This document shows positions 1-7,966 of a stretch of 64,000 nucleotides of DNA, in pieces. The notes beneath the pieces were generated by a model. That model saw only the letters and a program-made list of their open reading frames with translations. It searched no databases and had not been told where the DNA came from. Each line of letters begins with the position of its first letter. The stretch's first letter is position 1. The translations under genes were made by a program, and so were the position numbers. Source of the stretch: Bacteroidetes bacterium UBA4414 (GTDB taxonomy: Bacteria > Bacteroidota > Bacteroidia > Chitinophagales > Chitinophagaceae); assembly GCA_002389765.1 (NCBI GenBank), contig DGQM01000026.1:32141-96140 (forward strand), given 5' to 3'.

Positions 1-1190
1 TTTTGGCGGTTGATGAGGAGCAAACTAATAATACCCGCCAGCAACACAAGTGCAATGGCAGAGTTCCGCTCTACCTTACGCTGCGTTATCTCTTTGTCTT
101 TCAGCTTGTTAAGGTAATTGAGCGAGTCTGTTTGTCTGCGTACATAAAACTGCGCCTCTATACGGGCGAAGTCTTTCTCCTTTTCCGCATTATATATCGT
201 ATCCTTCAGCTTTGCATAGCGTTCCAAGTACACAAATGATTTGTCGTAATCGCCCATCAGGCGGTACAATTGCGCCATGTTGGTAGCCACTTCAGAACGG
301 GCATCTATCAGATCGTGCTGTTTGCTCATTACCTCACCCATTTGCAAGTATTGCAGCGAGCGCTGCATGCATAAATCCTTGCTGCTGAGGCTATCGGGTA
401 TGGGTGTGGTGCTTTCTCTTTTTGCCATACGCAGATACACCTCTCCCAGATTGGTATATGCATACGTAAGATGGCTATCGTGATGCAGTTCTTTCAACAT
501 GGCGGCTGCCGTCAGGTAGCTTTCCAGTGCCTTGGCAAGGTCTTTCTGGCGCACATATACCCCACCTATATTCAGGTAAATATTAGCCAACTCGCCTCTG
601 GTAGCAGGTGTACCGTATTGTTTTTCAATGCGCAGCGCCTCTTCGTAATACATCAGCGCTTCCTTCAGCTTGTTTTGGCGTATATACAGGTACCCGATGT
701 TTATCATCAGGCTGCTCTTATCATTTATACCTGCTGCTTCGTATACTTTTTTTGCTTGCAGCGCGTTTTCCAGCGCTTTGTCATAGTCGTTGTTAGTTGC
801 ATATACGGCACTCATGGCAGATAGCAGCATCCCCTCAAACAGCGGATTCTTCATCTTGCGGGCTATTACCAGTGCATCCTGAAAATGCTTCAGTGCCTCG
901 GGCAGATTATTCTGCATGGCATTGCAACGGGCTATGAGGTTGTGGCCGCGCAGCATGCCTCTGTCCCAGTTCAGCTTGGTTGATAGCTGCAGCACCTGCC
1001 AGCCATAGTCTTTGCTCTTTTCTACATCTGTCTGGAAGTACACAGCCGATAGTTCGGTAAGCAGGTTGGCTTTGTTAGAGTCTTCTTTGGCAGTCTTCAG
1101 CACGCGCAACAGCGAGTCTGCATTTGCCTGCGCAAACACGGGTATTTGTGCTGATAGCACTGTGATAAAAAGGAGGATGTACCTGAACAC
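1..1190 (-). CDS. TPR-repeat signalling protein, partial (C-terminus beyond window)
   Basis: The reading frame is open on the minus strand from a GTG at 1190, with an in-frame TAA two codons upstream, down to the window edge (about 396 codons). It begins with a signal peptide ending in a PVFAQ-type cleavage region. About six TPR-like units follow, for example LMINIGYLYIRQNKLKEALM and NIYLNIGGVYVRQKDLAKAL. A coiled-coil-like stretch and a hydrophobic segment (SAIALVLLAGIISLLLI) lie close to the edge. In Bacteroidota this plan (secreted TPR sensor, one membrane helix, cytoplasmic output) is usual for histidine kinases, LuxR-type regulators or nucleotide cyclases. The output domain is outside the window, so the class is not known. 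The GTG start is inferred from the stop just upstream and the good signal peptide. Confidence 0.8.
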   Translation of the reverse strand, partial: MFRYILLFITVLSAQIPVFAQANADSLLRVLKTAKEDSNKANLLTELSAVYFQTDVEKSKDYGWQVLQLSTKLNWDRGMLRGHNLIARCNAMQNNLPEALKHFQDALVIARKMKNPLFEGMLLSAMSAVYATNNDYDKALENALQAKKVYEAAGINDKSSLMINIGYLYIRQNKLKEALMYYEEALRIEKQYGTPATRGELANIYLNIGGVYVRQKDLAKALESYLTAAAMLKELHHDSHLTYAYTNLGEVYLRMAKRESTTPIPDSLSSKDLCMQRSLQYLQMGEVMSKQHDLIDARSEVATNMAQLYRLMGDYDKSFVYLERYAKLKDTIYNAEKEKDFARIEAQFYVRRQTDSLNYLNKLKDKEITQRKVERNSAIALVLLAGIISLLLINRQ

Positions 1191-1296
1191 AACTTAAATA
1201 TAAAGCAGCATGCACCAAAAAGGCAAGAAATGTGGAGAAATTGAGAGACAGAAAAGGGTTTGTTGTAAATTGAGCTGCATTTAATTAAACAACAAA

Positions 1297-3495
1297 GTGG
1301 TCAATATTTCCAAAGCAATCAGACATATCCTATTACCTATACTAATCGCAACGCTATCTATCACCAATTTATATGCAGACCATATTGGGCAGGTAGATAT
1401 ACGCTACGAGTATAATGGCATTAACTATACAGTATATCTAACACTATATAAAGAGTGTACTAATAATCCCAGAAATCCGGTATCATTTGGCGACATTTTT
1501 TTTGTTCTGTTTTCATCAAAAACGTTAAATACTCAATTCAACAGAAACATAACTGTGAAATCTAAAGATACACTAGATCTGTCATGCTTAAATGCCATAG
1601 ATATTTGCCATTCAGTTACTGGAACTATCTTTGGATATGAAAAGTGGGTATATTACGATACTGTATCTATCCCACCTGCACCAGATTGGGTTATTAGCCT
1701 TGAAACGTGTTGTACATTAAACATGTATAATAATATCGGTTGGTATCAACCTGTATATACTGAAACAACATTAAATAATTCCGGTGTCAACAACAGTAGC
1801 GCAATTCTATCTCCTTCCAACCTTTTCTTCCTAATACCAAATGACACAGTCTATTATACATTAAACGCTACAGACATAGATAATGACAGCATTTCATACG
1901 AGATAGTTGAACAAAAGGGTAACACATTGGGTATGACTATCCCTTACGCATCCGGGTATTCAAAAACGGAACCCTTGGGTGTAGGTCAACTATGTAAAAT
2001 AGACAGTATCCGCAATCAATTGGTACTGTATAATTCTAACAGGGGACTATATGCACTTGGATTAAAAATAAATGAGTATAGAAATTCAAAATTAATATCT
2101 TACCAAACAAGGCTTCTGGCTCTCCGATTTGGCATCAATACGAGTTCAAGAACCAATACATACCCTTTCCCTGCTAACAATGCAAACCTCTCCGTTACCA
2201 CCTGCCCGGGCAAGGCCAATAGTGTTATGCTTAGTTTTCTGGACTCCACCAAAACAGATATGGTTGATGTGGATGTAATAACGCCCAACCTACCCGGGTG
2301 GACGTTTAATAAAACCATCACACCGGGCGCAGGTCGTGCCAATGTACTACTTAGCTGGACAACGCCTACAGGGCTCACTACCCTGCCACAGTTCTCCATA
2401 GCCCTGCGTGCAAAAGACAATGAGTGCCCCAATAATACCGTAGACTATGCACTGGCAGTAAAAACAATACCATGCGCTGCAGATAGTGTATGGCCGGGCG
2501 ATGCTAACAGCGATAATGTGGTAAACCTGTACGACCCCTTGGCTATTGCCATAGCATTTGCAGAAACAGACGCTGCCAGAACCAGCCCCAACATACTATG
2601 GACACCACAATATTGCAGTAATTGGAATCGTATTTTCCCCGTTAGCAACGTAGATATGAAACATGCCGATTGCAATGGCGACGGCACTGCAGACAATACA
2701 GACCTGACAGCTATCAACAACAACTACGGCAATGTACACGACAGCAAAAAATCGCTGCCTGCTGTTATTGCCTACACAACCAATTCACCATTATTCCTGG
2801 ATACCACAGGCATTATTTTTGAAGCAGGCAAAACCGTACAAGTACCTATCGTGCTGGGCATACCATCATTGCAAGTGCAAGATGCATACGGCATTGCAAC
2901 AACCCTATCTGTCAACAATTTTACGCTTTCATCACCTCTCAGCATCAGCAGTACATCCGGCTGGCTATCGGCAGGTAGCAGCACAATGGTAAACTTTACT
3001 AAAAACAGCACTAGCAATACAATAGACTGGGCGCATGCACGTACCACACATACCAATGCAACAGGGCACGGTAGCATCGGCACACTCAACATCAGCATCC
3101 CTTATACCACTGCAGATAATACACCACTCAGCATAAGCTTTGCCAATACACGCATTATAGACAATATTGGCAGAGAGATACTTGTATCTGACATCAAAGA
3201 CCTGAACACAACCGTAAAAAATAAACTAAGCATTGCTAACAGCCTCCGCACAATAGCATCGGCAGCAATTGTACCTAACCCATCTGCACAAAACGCTACG
3301 CTAATGGTAGCGTTGAAAAACAACAGCGCCTACCACACAGACATTACAGATATAACAGGACGCATTGTATGGCAGCATCAAACTACTGCTGCAAACATTG
3401 CACTGCCTGCACAGCAATTGCACAGCGGCATATACTTTGTAAAAATCACTACAACGGACAACGAAACACTAACGCTGAAATGGGTGAAGGAGTAA
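1297..3495 (+). CDS. T9SS cargo protein with dockerin-like calcium loops
   Basis: A 732-residue secreted protein. It starts at a GTG and has an N-terminal signal peptide (hydrophobic ILLPILIATLSI, cleavage near YADH). The first 370 residues look like extracellular beta-sandwich modules with several cysteines. Two Asp/Asn-rich loops, GDANSDNVVNLYDP near residue 400 and DCNGDGTADNTDL near 457, resemble the duplicated calcium-binding loops of type I dockerins. The last 80 residues fit a type IX sorting domain: an NPS motif, then a beta-rich segment ending in GIYFVKITT and a lysine-containing tail. It is expected to cross the outer membrane by T9SS and be released or anchored on the cell surface. 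The substrate is unknown. A convergent terminator follows directly. Confidence 0.8.
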   Translation: MVNISKAIRHILLPILIATLSITNLYADHIGQVDIRYEYNGINYTVYLTLYKECTNNPRNPVSFGDIFFVLFSSKTLNTQFNRNITVKSKDTLDLSCLNAIDICHSVTGTIFGYEKWVYYDTVSIPPAPDWVISLETCCTLNMYNNIGWYQPVYTETTLNNSGVNNSSAILSPSNLFFLIPNDTVYYTLNATDIDNDSISYEIVEQKGNTLGMTIPYASGYSKTEPLGVGQLCKIDSIRNQLVLYNSNRGLYALGLKINEYRNSKLISYQTRLLALRFGINTSSRTNTYPFPANNANLSVTTCPGKANSVMLSFLDSTKTDMVDVDVITPNLPGWTFNKTITPGAGRANVLLSWTTPTGLTTLPQFSIALRAKDNECPNNTVDYALAVKTIPCAADSVWPGDANSDNVVNLYDPLAIAIAFAETDAARTSPNILWTPQYCSNWNRIFPVSNVDMKHADCNGDGTADNTDLTAINNNYGNVHDSKKSLPAVIAYTTNSPLFLDTTGIIFEAGKTVQVPIVLGIPSLQVQDAYGIATTLSVNNFTLSSPLSISSTSGWLSAGSSTMVNFTKNSTSNTIDWAHARTTHTNATGHGSIGTLNISIPYTTADNTPLSISFANTRIIDNIGREILVSDIKDLNTTVKNKLSIANSLRTIASAAIVPNPSAQNATLMVALKNNSAYHTDITDITGRIVWQHQTTAANIALPAQQLHSGIYFVKITTTDNETLTLKWVKE

Positions 3496-3523
3496 GATAA
3501 TCTTGCGGATAAGCATAAAAGTA

Positions 3524-3553
3524 AAACAGCAGCACGTTGCCGTGCTGCTGTTT
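3524..3553. terminator. Bidirectional terminator hairpin between convergent genes
   Basis: Perfect 13-bp arms, AAACAGCAGCACG and CGTGCTGCTGTTT, enclose a 4-base loop. The arms start with A-runs and end with T-runs, so the hairpin can stop transcripts from both sides. It lies between the T9SS gene and the end of the cold-shock gene. Confidence 0.75.
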
Positions 3554-3554
3554 G

Positions 3555-4004
3555 TTATATAGCGCGTTTTACATTTATTGCGCTGAGGCCTTTGGGTGTT
3601 TTCTCTGTTTCGAAACTCACTTTGTTGCCTTCTCCAATGTTTTCCTTTACCTGGTTTTTGTGTACAAAGATGCTTTCTTTGGTTACTAAATCATCTATAA
3701 AACCATATCCTTTGGTGATGTCGAAAAAGCGAACGATACCTGTGCGTGTTTTATCTTCTGCCTCCAGTTCTTCTTTCTTTGGTACGCCTATCTGTATAAA
3801 CTCAGGGTTTATTTCGCGCATCTTTCTGGGATCGGGCGGTGTAGGAGAAAGATTGCCGTTTTCATCCAGGTACATCATCATGTCTTCCAGGCTTTTGCCC
3901 TTGTTGTTGTTCTCCTTCCGGTTCAGCATCTTCTCTGCCTTGTCCTGCTTTTTCTTTTGTTTTTTCTTTTCACGGTCTTTCTTACCCATTGTTTCACTTG
4001 CCAT
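3555..4004 (-). CDS. Cold-shock-domain protein with lysine-rich N-terminal extension
   Basis: A 149-residue protein. Residues 86-149 form a cold-shock domain with RNP1 KGYGFI (98-103) and RNP2 IFVHK (112-116), the aromatic and basic surface that binds single-stranded RNA or DNA. Residues 7-36 are a highly basic, probably helical or disordered tail (KKDREKKKQKKKQDK). Ordinary CspA proteins are about 70 residues, so the basic extension roughly doubles the size. Extended forms like this are common in Bacteroidota. A purine-rich AAGGAGA lies about 15 bases before the ATG. Likely role: RNA chaperone or translational regulator in the cytoplasm. Its stop codon lies next to the shared terminator hairpin. 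Confidence 0.88.
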   Translation of the reverse strand: MASETMGKKDREKKKQKKKQDKAEKMLNRKENNNKGKSLEDMMMYLDENGNLSPTPPDPRKMREINPEFIQIGVPKKEELEAEDKTRTGIVRFFDITKGYGFIDDLVTKESIFVHKNQVKENIGEGNKVSFETEKTPKGLSAINVKRAI

Positions 4005-4345
4005 AAATCCTGTACTGTCTCCTTGTTTTTTTGTATGTTATAAAAATATGTAATGATAGCATCGAGCCATTGCAGCGTTTAACGCAACACGTAAGTGCTA
4101 ATAAAACCTAACTTGTAAAATGAATGGCTGCAGACGAAATGTAGACTGAAAATGAAATAGGTACGAATGCCAATCAGCAACTGCAAAAAAACGCAATAGC
4201 CATTATCTTAGTACAAAGATACATTAAATAAATTTAGCTGCCTTGCTTATTTGTAAACCACTATGCAGATAGCGACAGCAAGTAACGCCATAGCAGCATT
4301 TGCATTACACATATATTGCCGTATATTTAATAAAGCCTACTTATA
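4005..4345. other. Intergenic region, divergent promoters
   Basis: No convincing gene is seen. It holds the upstream region of the cold-shock gene (minus) and a plus-strand promoter-like pair: TTTG at 4299-4302, a 19-base spacer, and TATATTTA at 4322-4329, one base off the Bacteroidota -7 consensus TAnnTTTG. This pair is well placed for the gene at 4346. Confidence 0.5.
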
Positions 4346-5401
4346 ATGCCTATTTTCCTTAAACGCGTGTTCATCTTATTTGTGGCCGCATGTTGTATAT
4401 CCCCATTATTTGCCGCAGACAATAAAAACATCAACCAATACTTTGAGCTGATTAACAAAGCAGAACTGGCCATTTGCAGTGGCCATCAACAAGAAGCGCT
4501 CACACTATACAACAAAGCATATAATATACGTGGCGATAAAATGACCAGCCGCCATCTTTACAACTACTTTGCGCTTTGTGCAGACCTGCATAACTGGCCC
4601 AAGTGCAAGCAGCTACTAACCATACTAAAGAAAAGAGAATGGGAAATGGAGCATTACGAAACTGCTATCAATAGCTTTGATGCGGCGACACAAGTGCAGT
4701 TGAGGAAACTATATGCTGATATTAGTGTTGTGCCAACTGTTCGCAAAGATCTGAGAGCGATAGCTGACTCGCTAGCCCATATAGACCAGGTTACCAACAA
4801 GTACCTGCGCTCTCAGAACAACGGACTGCTGGAAGGAGCAGCGGGCGACAGTTTTCATAAGCTGACAGATAGTAATATGGTTTTTCTGGCAAGGCTATTT
4901 GCCCATCACTTTCCGGGGGATGATGAAATGGGACGAATGATATACCCATATGGCAAACTACCATACATGGCAATATTGCACCACAACTGGCAAGGACACA
5001 ACCGCAGAGATATGGACAATATACTGTACCGTGCCATGAAAGAGGGCAAGATAGCACCCGATGAATTTGACTACTGGGTATCTATGTATAATTATACGCG
5101 CAGTACAGACACAATGCTGGTATTTGACAATAAAGAATTGAAAGTGCCACTATTCCCTATCAACTTCATCATCTATCAGGATAGCCTGTTTCAGTTTGGC
5201 AAAGAGAGCAGCAAAATACAATCCTGCAACATGTATCGCCAAACTATACCCGGGCTATGTACTGTTGAGGAGCTGAAAAGAAAAATCATATTTCAGCATT
5301 ACAACAAACAGTATCATTTTGTATTGACTGAATATATAGACCATATGGGCGAAGAGGCAAGGAGACTGCGCAAGCATTTTATCTACCTGCCTGCCAACTA
5401 A
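4346..5401 (+). CDS. Secreted or periplasmic protein, DUF6624-like
   Basis: A 351-residue protein with a clear signal peptide (RVFILFVAACCISPLFAA). The N-terminal third is helical and TPR-like (LALYNKAYN-style helix pairs around residues 45-90). The C-terminal half contains AILHHNWQGHNRRDMDNILY followed by a helix and MKEGKIAPDEFDYWVSMYN. This is the order of conserved histidine and aspartate positions I associate with DUF6624 proteins. I do not know a function for that family. The assignment rests on pattern memory and is tentative. A promoter-like pair lies just upstream. A DUF2798 gene follows 33 bases after the stop. Confidence 0.6.
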   Translation: MPIFLKRVFILFVAACCISPLFAADNKNINQYFELINKAELAICSGHQQEALTLYNKAYNIRGDKMTSRHLYNYFALCADLHNWPKCKQLLTILKKREWEMEHYETAINSFDAATQVQLRKLYADISVVPTVRKDLRAIADSLAHIDQVTNKYLRSQNNGLLEGAAGDSFHKLTDSNMVFLARLFAHHFPGDDEMGRMIYPYGKLPYMAILHHNWQGHNRRDMDNILYRAMKEGKIAPDEFDYWVSMYNYTRSTDTMLVFDNKELKVPLFPINFIIYQDSLFQFGKESSKIQSCNMYRQTIPGLCTVEELKRKIIFQHYNKQYHFVLTEYIDHMGEEARRLRKHFIYLPAN

Positions 5402-5434
5402 CCATTGTCGTTTATACCTACCTTTATCGCCGGT

Positions 5435-5662
5435 ATGATTAGCAAGAAATACTTTAAATACATCAACACCCTCTTCGTTGTCTTTCCTATGACGCTGATT
5501 ATGGCTTTCGTGGGGCTGATGCGCAATTATGGCTTTGGCGAAGACTGGTTTCTTAAGTTTCTGAAAGCGTGGAGCGTGATGCTGCCCGTTGCCTATGTGG
5601 CGGCATTCATCATCATTCCCCGTGCCCGAAAGCTGGCAGAGCGGGTGGCTGGGAAAGCTTAA
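5435..5662 (+). CDS. DUF2798 small membrane protein
   Basis: A 75-residue protein with two transmembrane helices (YINTLFVVFPMTLIMAFVGLM and the segment around AWSVMLPVAYVAAFIIIP) and a basic tail PRARKLAERV. Length, two-helix layout and the P-R-A-R-K tail fit the DUF2798 family of inner-membrane proteins of unknown function. I chose the ATG at 5435 because it gives the typical MISKKYF start. A TTG at 5405 would add ten residues that do not look like this family. It is followed 19 bases later by the DUF4268 gene, so the two are probably co-transcribed. Confidence 0.75.
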   Translation: MISKKYFKYINTLFVVFPMTLIMAFVGLMRNYGFGEDWFLKFLKAWSVMLPVAYVAAFIIIPRARKLAERVAGKA

Positions 5663-5681
5663 AACACTCTATCTTGCAACC

Positions 5682-6137
5682 ATGTACAGCAGGCAGGAGG
5701 TAACAAAACTGAAGGAAACATTCTGGACTACATTTGGCAGGTATATGCGACCCGTTGTGCCGGCAGATGGCGAGCGTGTTAATTGGGTGAATTATAAAAC
5801 AGGTATCCCCGGCATCAGCTTTCGTATGGATGCCGATAATACACATGCAAGCATAGCCATTGTACTGGCACATAAAGACGATACCATACGCGCACAACAC
5901 TATGCGCAACTGCTGCAATTGCAAACACTGCTGCACAACGAGCTGGCAGAGGAATGGACGTGGCAGGAAAACACTGCAGACGAATACGGCAAAAACATCA
6001 GCCGTGTTGGCACAAGCATCCACAACATCAGCATACTGAAACAGGAAGACTGGCCTGCGCTCATATCTTTCATGAAACCGCGCATCATAGCACTGGATGC
6101 CTTCTGGAGCAATGTAAAATACGCTTTCGAACTATAG
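5682..6137 (+). CDS. DUF4268 domain protein
   Basis: A 151-residue cytoplasmic protein starting MYSRQEVTKLKETFWTTFGRYM. The conserved features are a helical N-terminus with F-W-T-x-F-G-x-Y-M, NWVNYKTGI, a beta hairpin FRMDADNTHASIAIV, a helical LLHNELAEEW segment and a C-terminal DWPALISFMKPRIIALDAFW. These match the small stand-alone DUF4268 proteins of Bacteroidota. That fold resembles the C-terminal part of some restriction-related nucleases, but no catalytic motif is obvious here and the function is unknown. An upstream in-frame start at 5589 would overlap the preceding gene heavily and was rejected. Confidence 0.75.
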   Translation: MYSRQEVTKLKETFWTTFGRYMRPVVPADGERVNWVNYKTGIPGISFRMDADNTHASIAIVLAHKDDTIRAQHYAQLLQLQTLLHNELAEEWTWQENTADEYGKNISRVGTSIHNISILKQEDWPALISFMKPRIIALDAFWSNVKYAFEL

Positions 6138-6234
6138 ATGACGTATTGCTATAGTCAATTGGTTGGTACACCCGAAAGGGGGATTTTTAAATGAATTGTG
6201 CGTCCTACATTCGGAATATAAAACCCGAGTGATA

Positions 6235-6969
6235 ATGAAATACATATTCGCAACACTGCTTGCACTTACCATAGCACATACTGCCGATGCACAAAACATC
6301 ATTCTGCGCGATGGCAGTGGCAATATTGTAAACGGTGATACAATTGAGGTATCTCCTCATTTTGTGCAAAAGCCGCCATATACCAATATAGATTGTAAAA
6401 TCTATGCGCAGAACAATACGGGTTTCAACATCAACCTAGGTGCAAAAAAAGCAGAACACAGTATAGACCCCGACGCTTATCACTCCATCTGTTTTGAAAC
6501 CCAATGTTTTACACCAAGTGTATACACGGCCCCTATTACCGTTCCATTGTCATCGATGGGTATAGACAGCAGTTTCAAAGGTGGGTACAGGTATCAGATA
6601 GACAACCACATTGCAGGCAAATACCTAGTATCTTATACCCTCTTCAACAACAACAACCCTGCTGACAGTGCCATTGTATATGTACTGTACAACACCATTC
6701 CATCAACCACAGGCATAGCAAGCGCTACATTGCAAAACAATATCAGCATCTACCCCAACCCTGCAAAGGATATGATAAACATAACATCGCCATACAAAAT
6801 GAGTGGCATGCTCACCATTACCAATGGCATAGGTGCAGTAGTGTACAGGCAAACAATAAACGATGCACAAACCACAACCATAGCCACCAATAACTGGGCG
6901 GCTGGCGTGTATCATTACAGTCTGCAAAGCAAAGAGGAACGCATAGCAGGCAGCTTTACAAAACAGTAG
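6235..6969 (+). CDS. Small T9SS cargo protein
   Basis: A 244-residue secreted protein with signal peptide KYIFATLLALTIAHTADAQ. The middle is a beta-rich domain of about 150 residues with two cysteines (ICFETQCF). The last 75 residues are a typical type IX sorting domain: NISIYPNPAKDMINI, a turn with GIGAVVY, and WAAGVYHYSLQS before a lysine-containing end. I chose the ATG at 6235 because the signal peptide starts there. The in-frame GTG at 6163 adds 24 residues without signal-peptide character. A hexamer resembling a -7 box (TACATTCG, 6206-6213) lies upstream. The ligand or enzyme activity is unknown. Confidence 0.82.
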   Translation: MKYIFATLLALTIAHTADAQNIILRDGSGNIVNGDTIEVSPHFVQKPPYTNIDCKIYAQNNTGFNINLGAKKAEHSIDPDAYHSICFETQCFTPSVYTAPITVPLSSMGIDSSFKGGYRYQIDNHIAGKYLVSYTLFNNNNPADSAIVYVLYNTIPSTTGIASATLQNNISIYPNPAKDMINITSPYKMSGMLTITNGIGAVVYRQTINDAQTTTIATNNWAAGVYHYSLQSKEERIAGSFTKQ

Positions 6970-7072
6970 GGGGCATCTACATACAGCAGAAAACATCATT
7001 GCGTATAAAACATTTTATATTGCAGTGATGTTTTTGATATTTATAGTTCAGATAAAACTTTCTTACAACTAA

Positions 7073-7546
7073 CTATCTCCCCTCCACCTGCAACAGTTTC
7101 TTGATGATGACTATCTGCCCCAGGTGGTAGTGTGTATGTTCTATCAGCCCATGCAGATTGCGGTAGTAGAGGCCATATTTTTCTTGTGTAAAAAACTCAC
7201 CAAGCTTTTCATCTGGCAATTGCTCTATGGCAGCAACCAATGCCAGCCAGTTGTCTTGTATGCCATTGCGCATGGCTTGCCAGTCGGCCTCGCTGTTGAT
7301 AGGCGGATGATTGAAGCTGTATTCATCTTTTGAGTCCAACGGATTGCCACGCAGTACATTCAGTATAGCAGCTACGTAATACCCGATGTGATACGTAAGC
7401 ACGGCAATGGTATTCATATCATACACTTTGGCAGTGGCCTGTTGCCAGGTTACGTCTTTCAGCGTATCGTGCAGGTTTACCCATGTCCAGTTGCCACCGT
7501 TATATACCTCGTTCAGGTGTTTGGCTATTTGCTTGGTATATTGCAT
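7073..7546 (-). CDS. DinB-like four-helix protein
   Basis: A 157-residue cytoplasmic protein. The sequence fits the DinB/YfiT four-helix-bundle superfamily: LTYHIGYYVAAILNVL in the second helix and LIEHTHYHLGQIVIIKKLL in the last, which bring together the three histidines that bind a divalent metal. Known relatives are thiol-dependent transferases (bacillithiol, mycothiol) or have no known activity. The N-terminal HLNEVYNGGNWTWVNLHDTL is usual for the Bacteroidota subgroup. It lies 15 bases downstream of the response-regulator gene on the same strand and may be the last gene of that operon. The substrate is not predictable. Confidence 0.82.
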   Translation of the reverse strand: MQYTKQIAKHLNEVYNGGNWTWVNLHDTLKDVTWQQATAKVYDMNTIAVLTYHIGYYVAAILNVLRGNPLDSKDEYSFNHPPINSEADWQAMRNGIQDNWLALVAAIEQLPDEKLGEFFTQEKYGLYYRNLHGLIEHTHYHLGQIVIIKKLLQVEGR

Positions 7547-7561
7547 AGCTGTCTTGTTTTA

Positions 7562-7966
7562 TTATTCGGGTTTAAAATCTTCCAGTATATCGTACAACGA
7601 TTTTTCTGATACCGGTTTTACAATATAGTTAACCACGTCTTCATAGGCTTTTGCGCGCTCCATATCTTCGGGGTTGATAGATGATGTAACGATATAAATA
7701 GTGATTTTATGCGGCGGTTGTATCTGTGTAAACTCATCCAGAAACTGCCAGCCGTCCATCACGGGCATGTTCAAATCAAGCAATATCACCTCTGGCATTT
7801 TAGAACCCTCCAGCACTATAGCACTCAGGCTTTCCAATGCTTCGCGCCCGTTTTTAAAAACCAGGAACGATTCGCAAAAGCCCGACATACGCATCACCTT
7901 CTTGGTGGCGAATACATATATCGGGTCGTCGTCTACTATACAAGCAATATCAATCTTTTTGCGCAT
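7562..7966 (-). CDS. Single-domain response regulator
   Basis: A 134-residue REC domain with nothing else. The acidic pocket is D12-D14, the phospho-acceptor is Asp64 (VILLDLNMPVMDGW), the switch threonine is Thr94 and the conserved lysine is Lys117 (YIVKPV). With no output domain it probably acts by protein contact. Its ATG lies inside the 3 prime end of the histidine kinase gene (17-base overlap), so the pair is translationally coupled and this is almost certainly the kinase's phosphorylation partner. Confidence 0.92.
   Translation of the reverse strand: MRKKIDIACIVDDDPIYVFATKKVMRMSGFCESFLVFKNGREALESLSAIVLEGSKMPEVILLDLNMPVMDGWQFLDEFTQIQPPHKITIYIVTSSINPEDMERAKAYEDVVNYIVKPVSEKSLYDILEDFKPE

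Noticed and set aside
2100..3323. Several minus-strand frames inside the T9SS gene
   Set aside because: Antisense shadows with biased composition.
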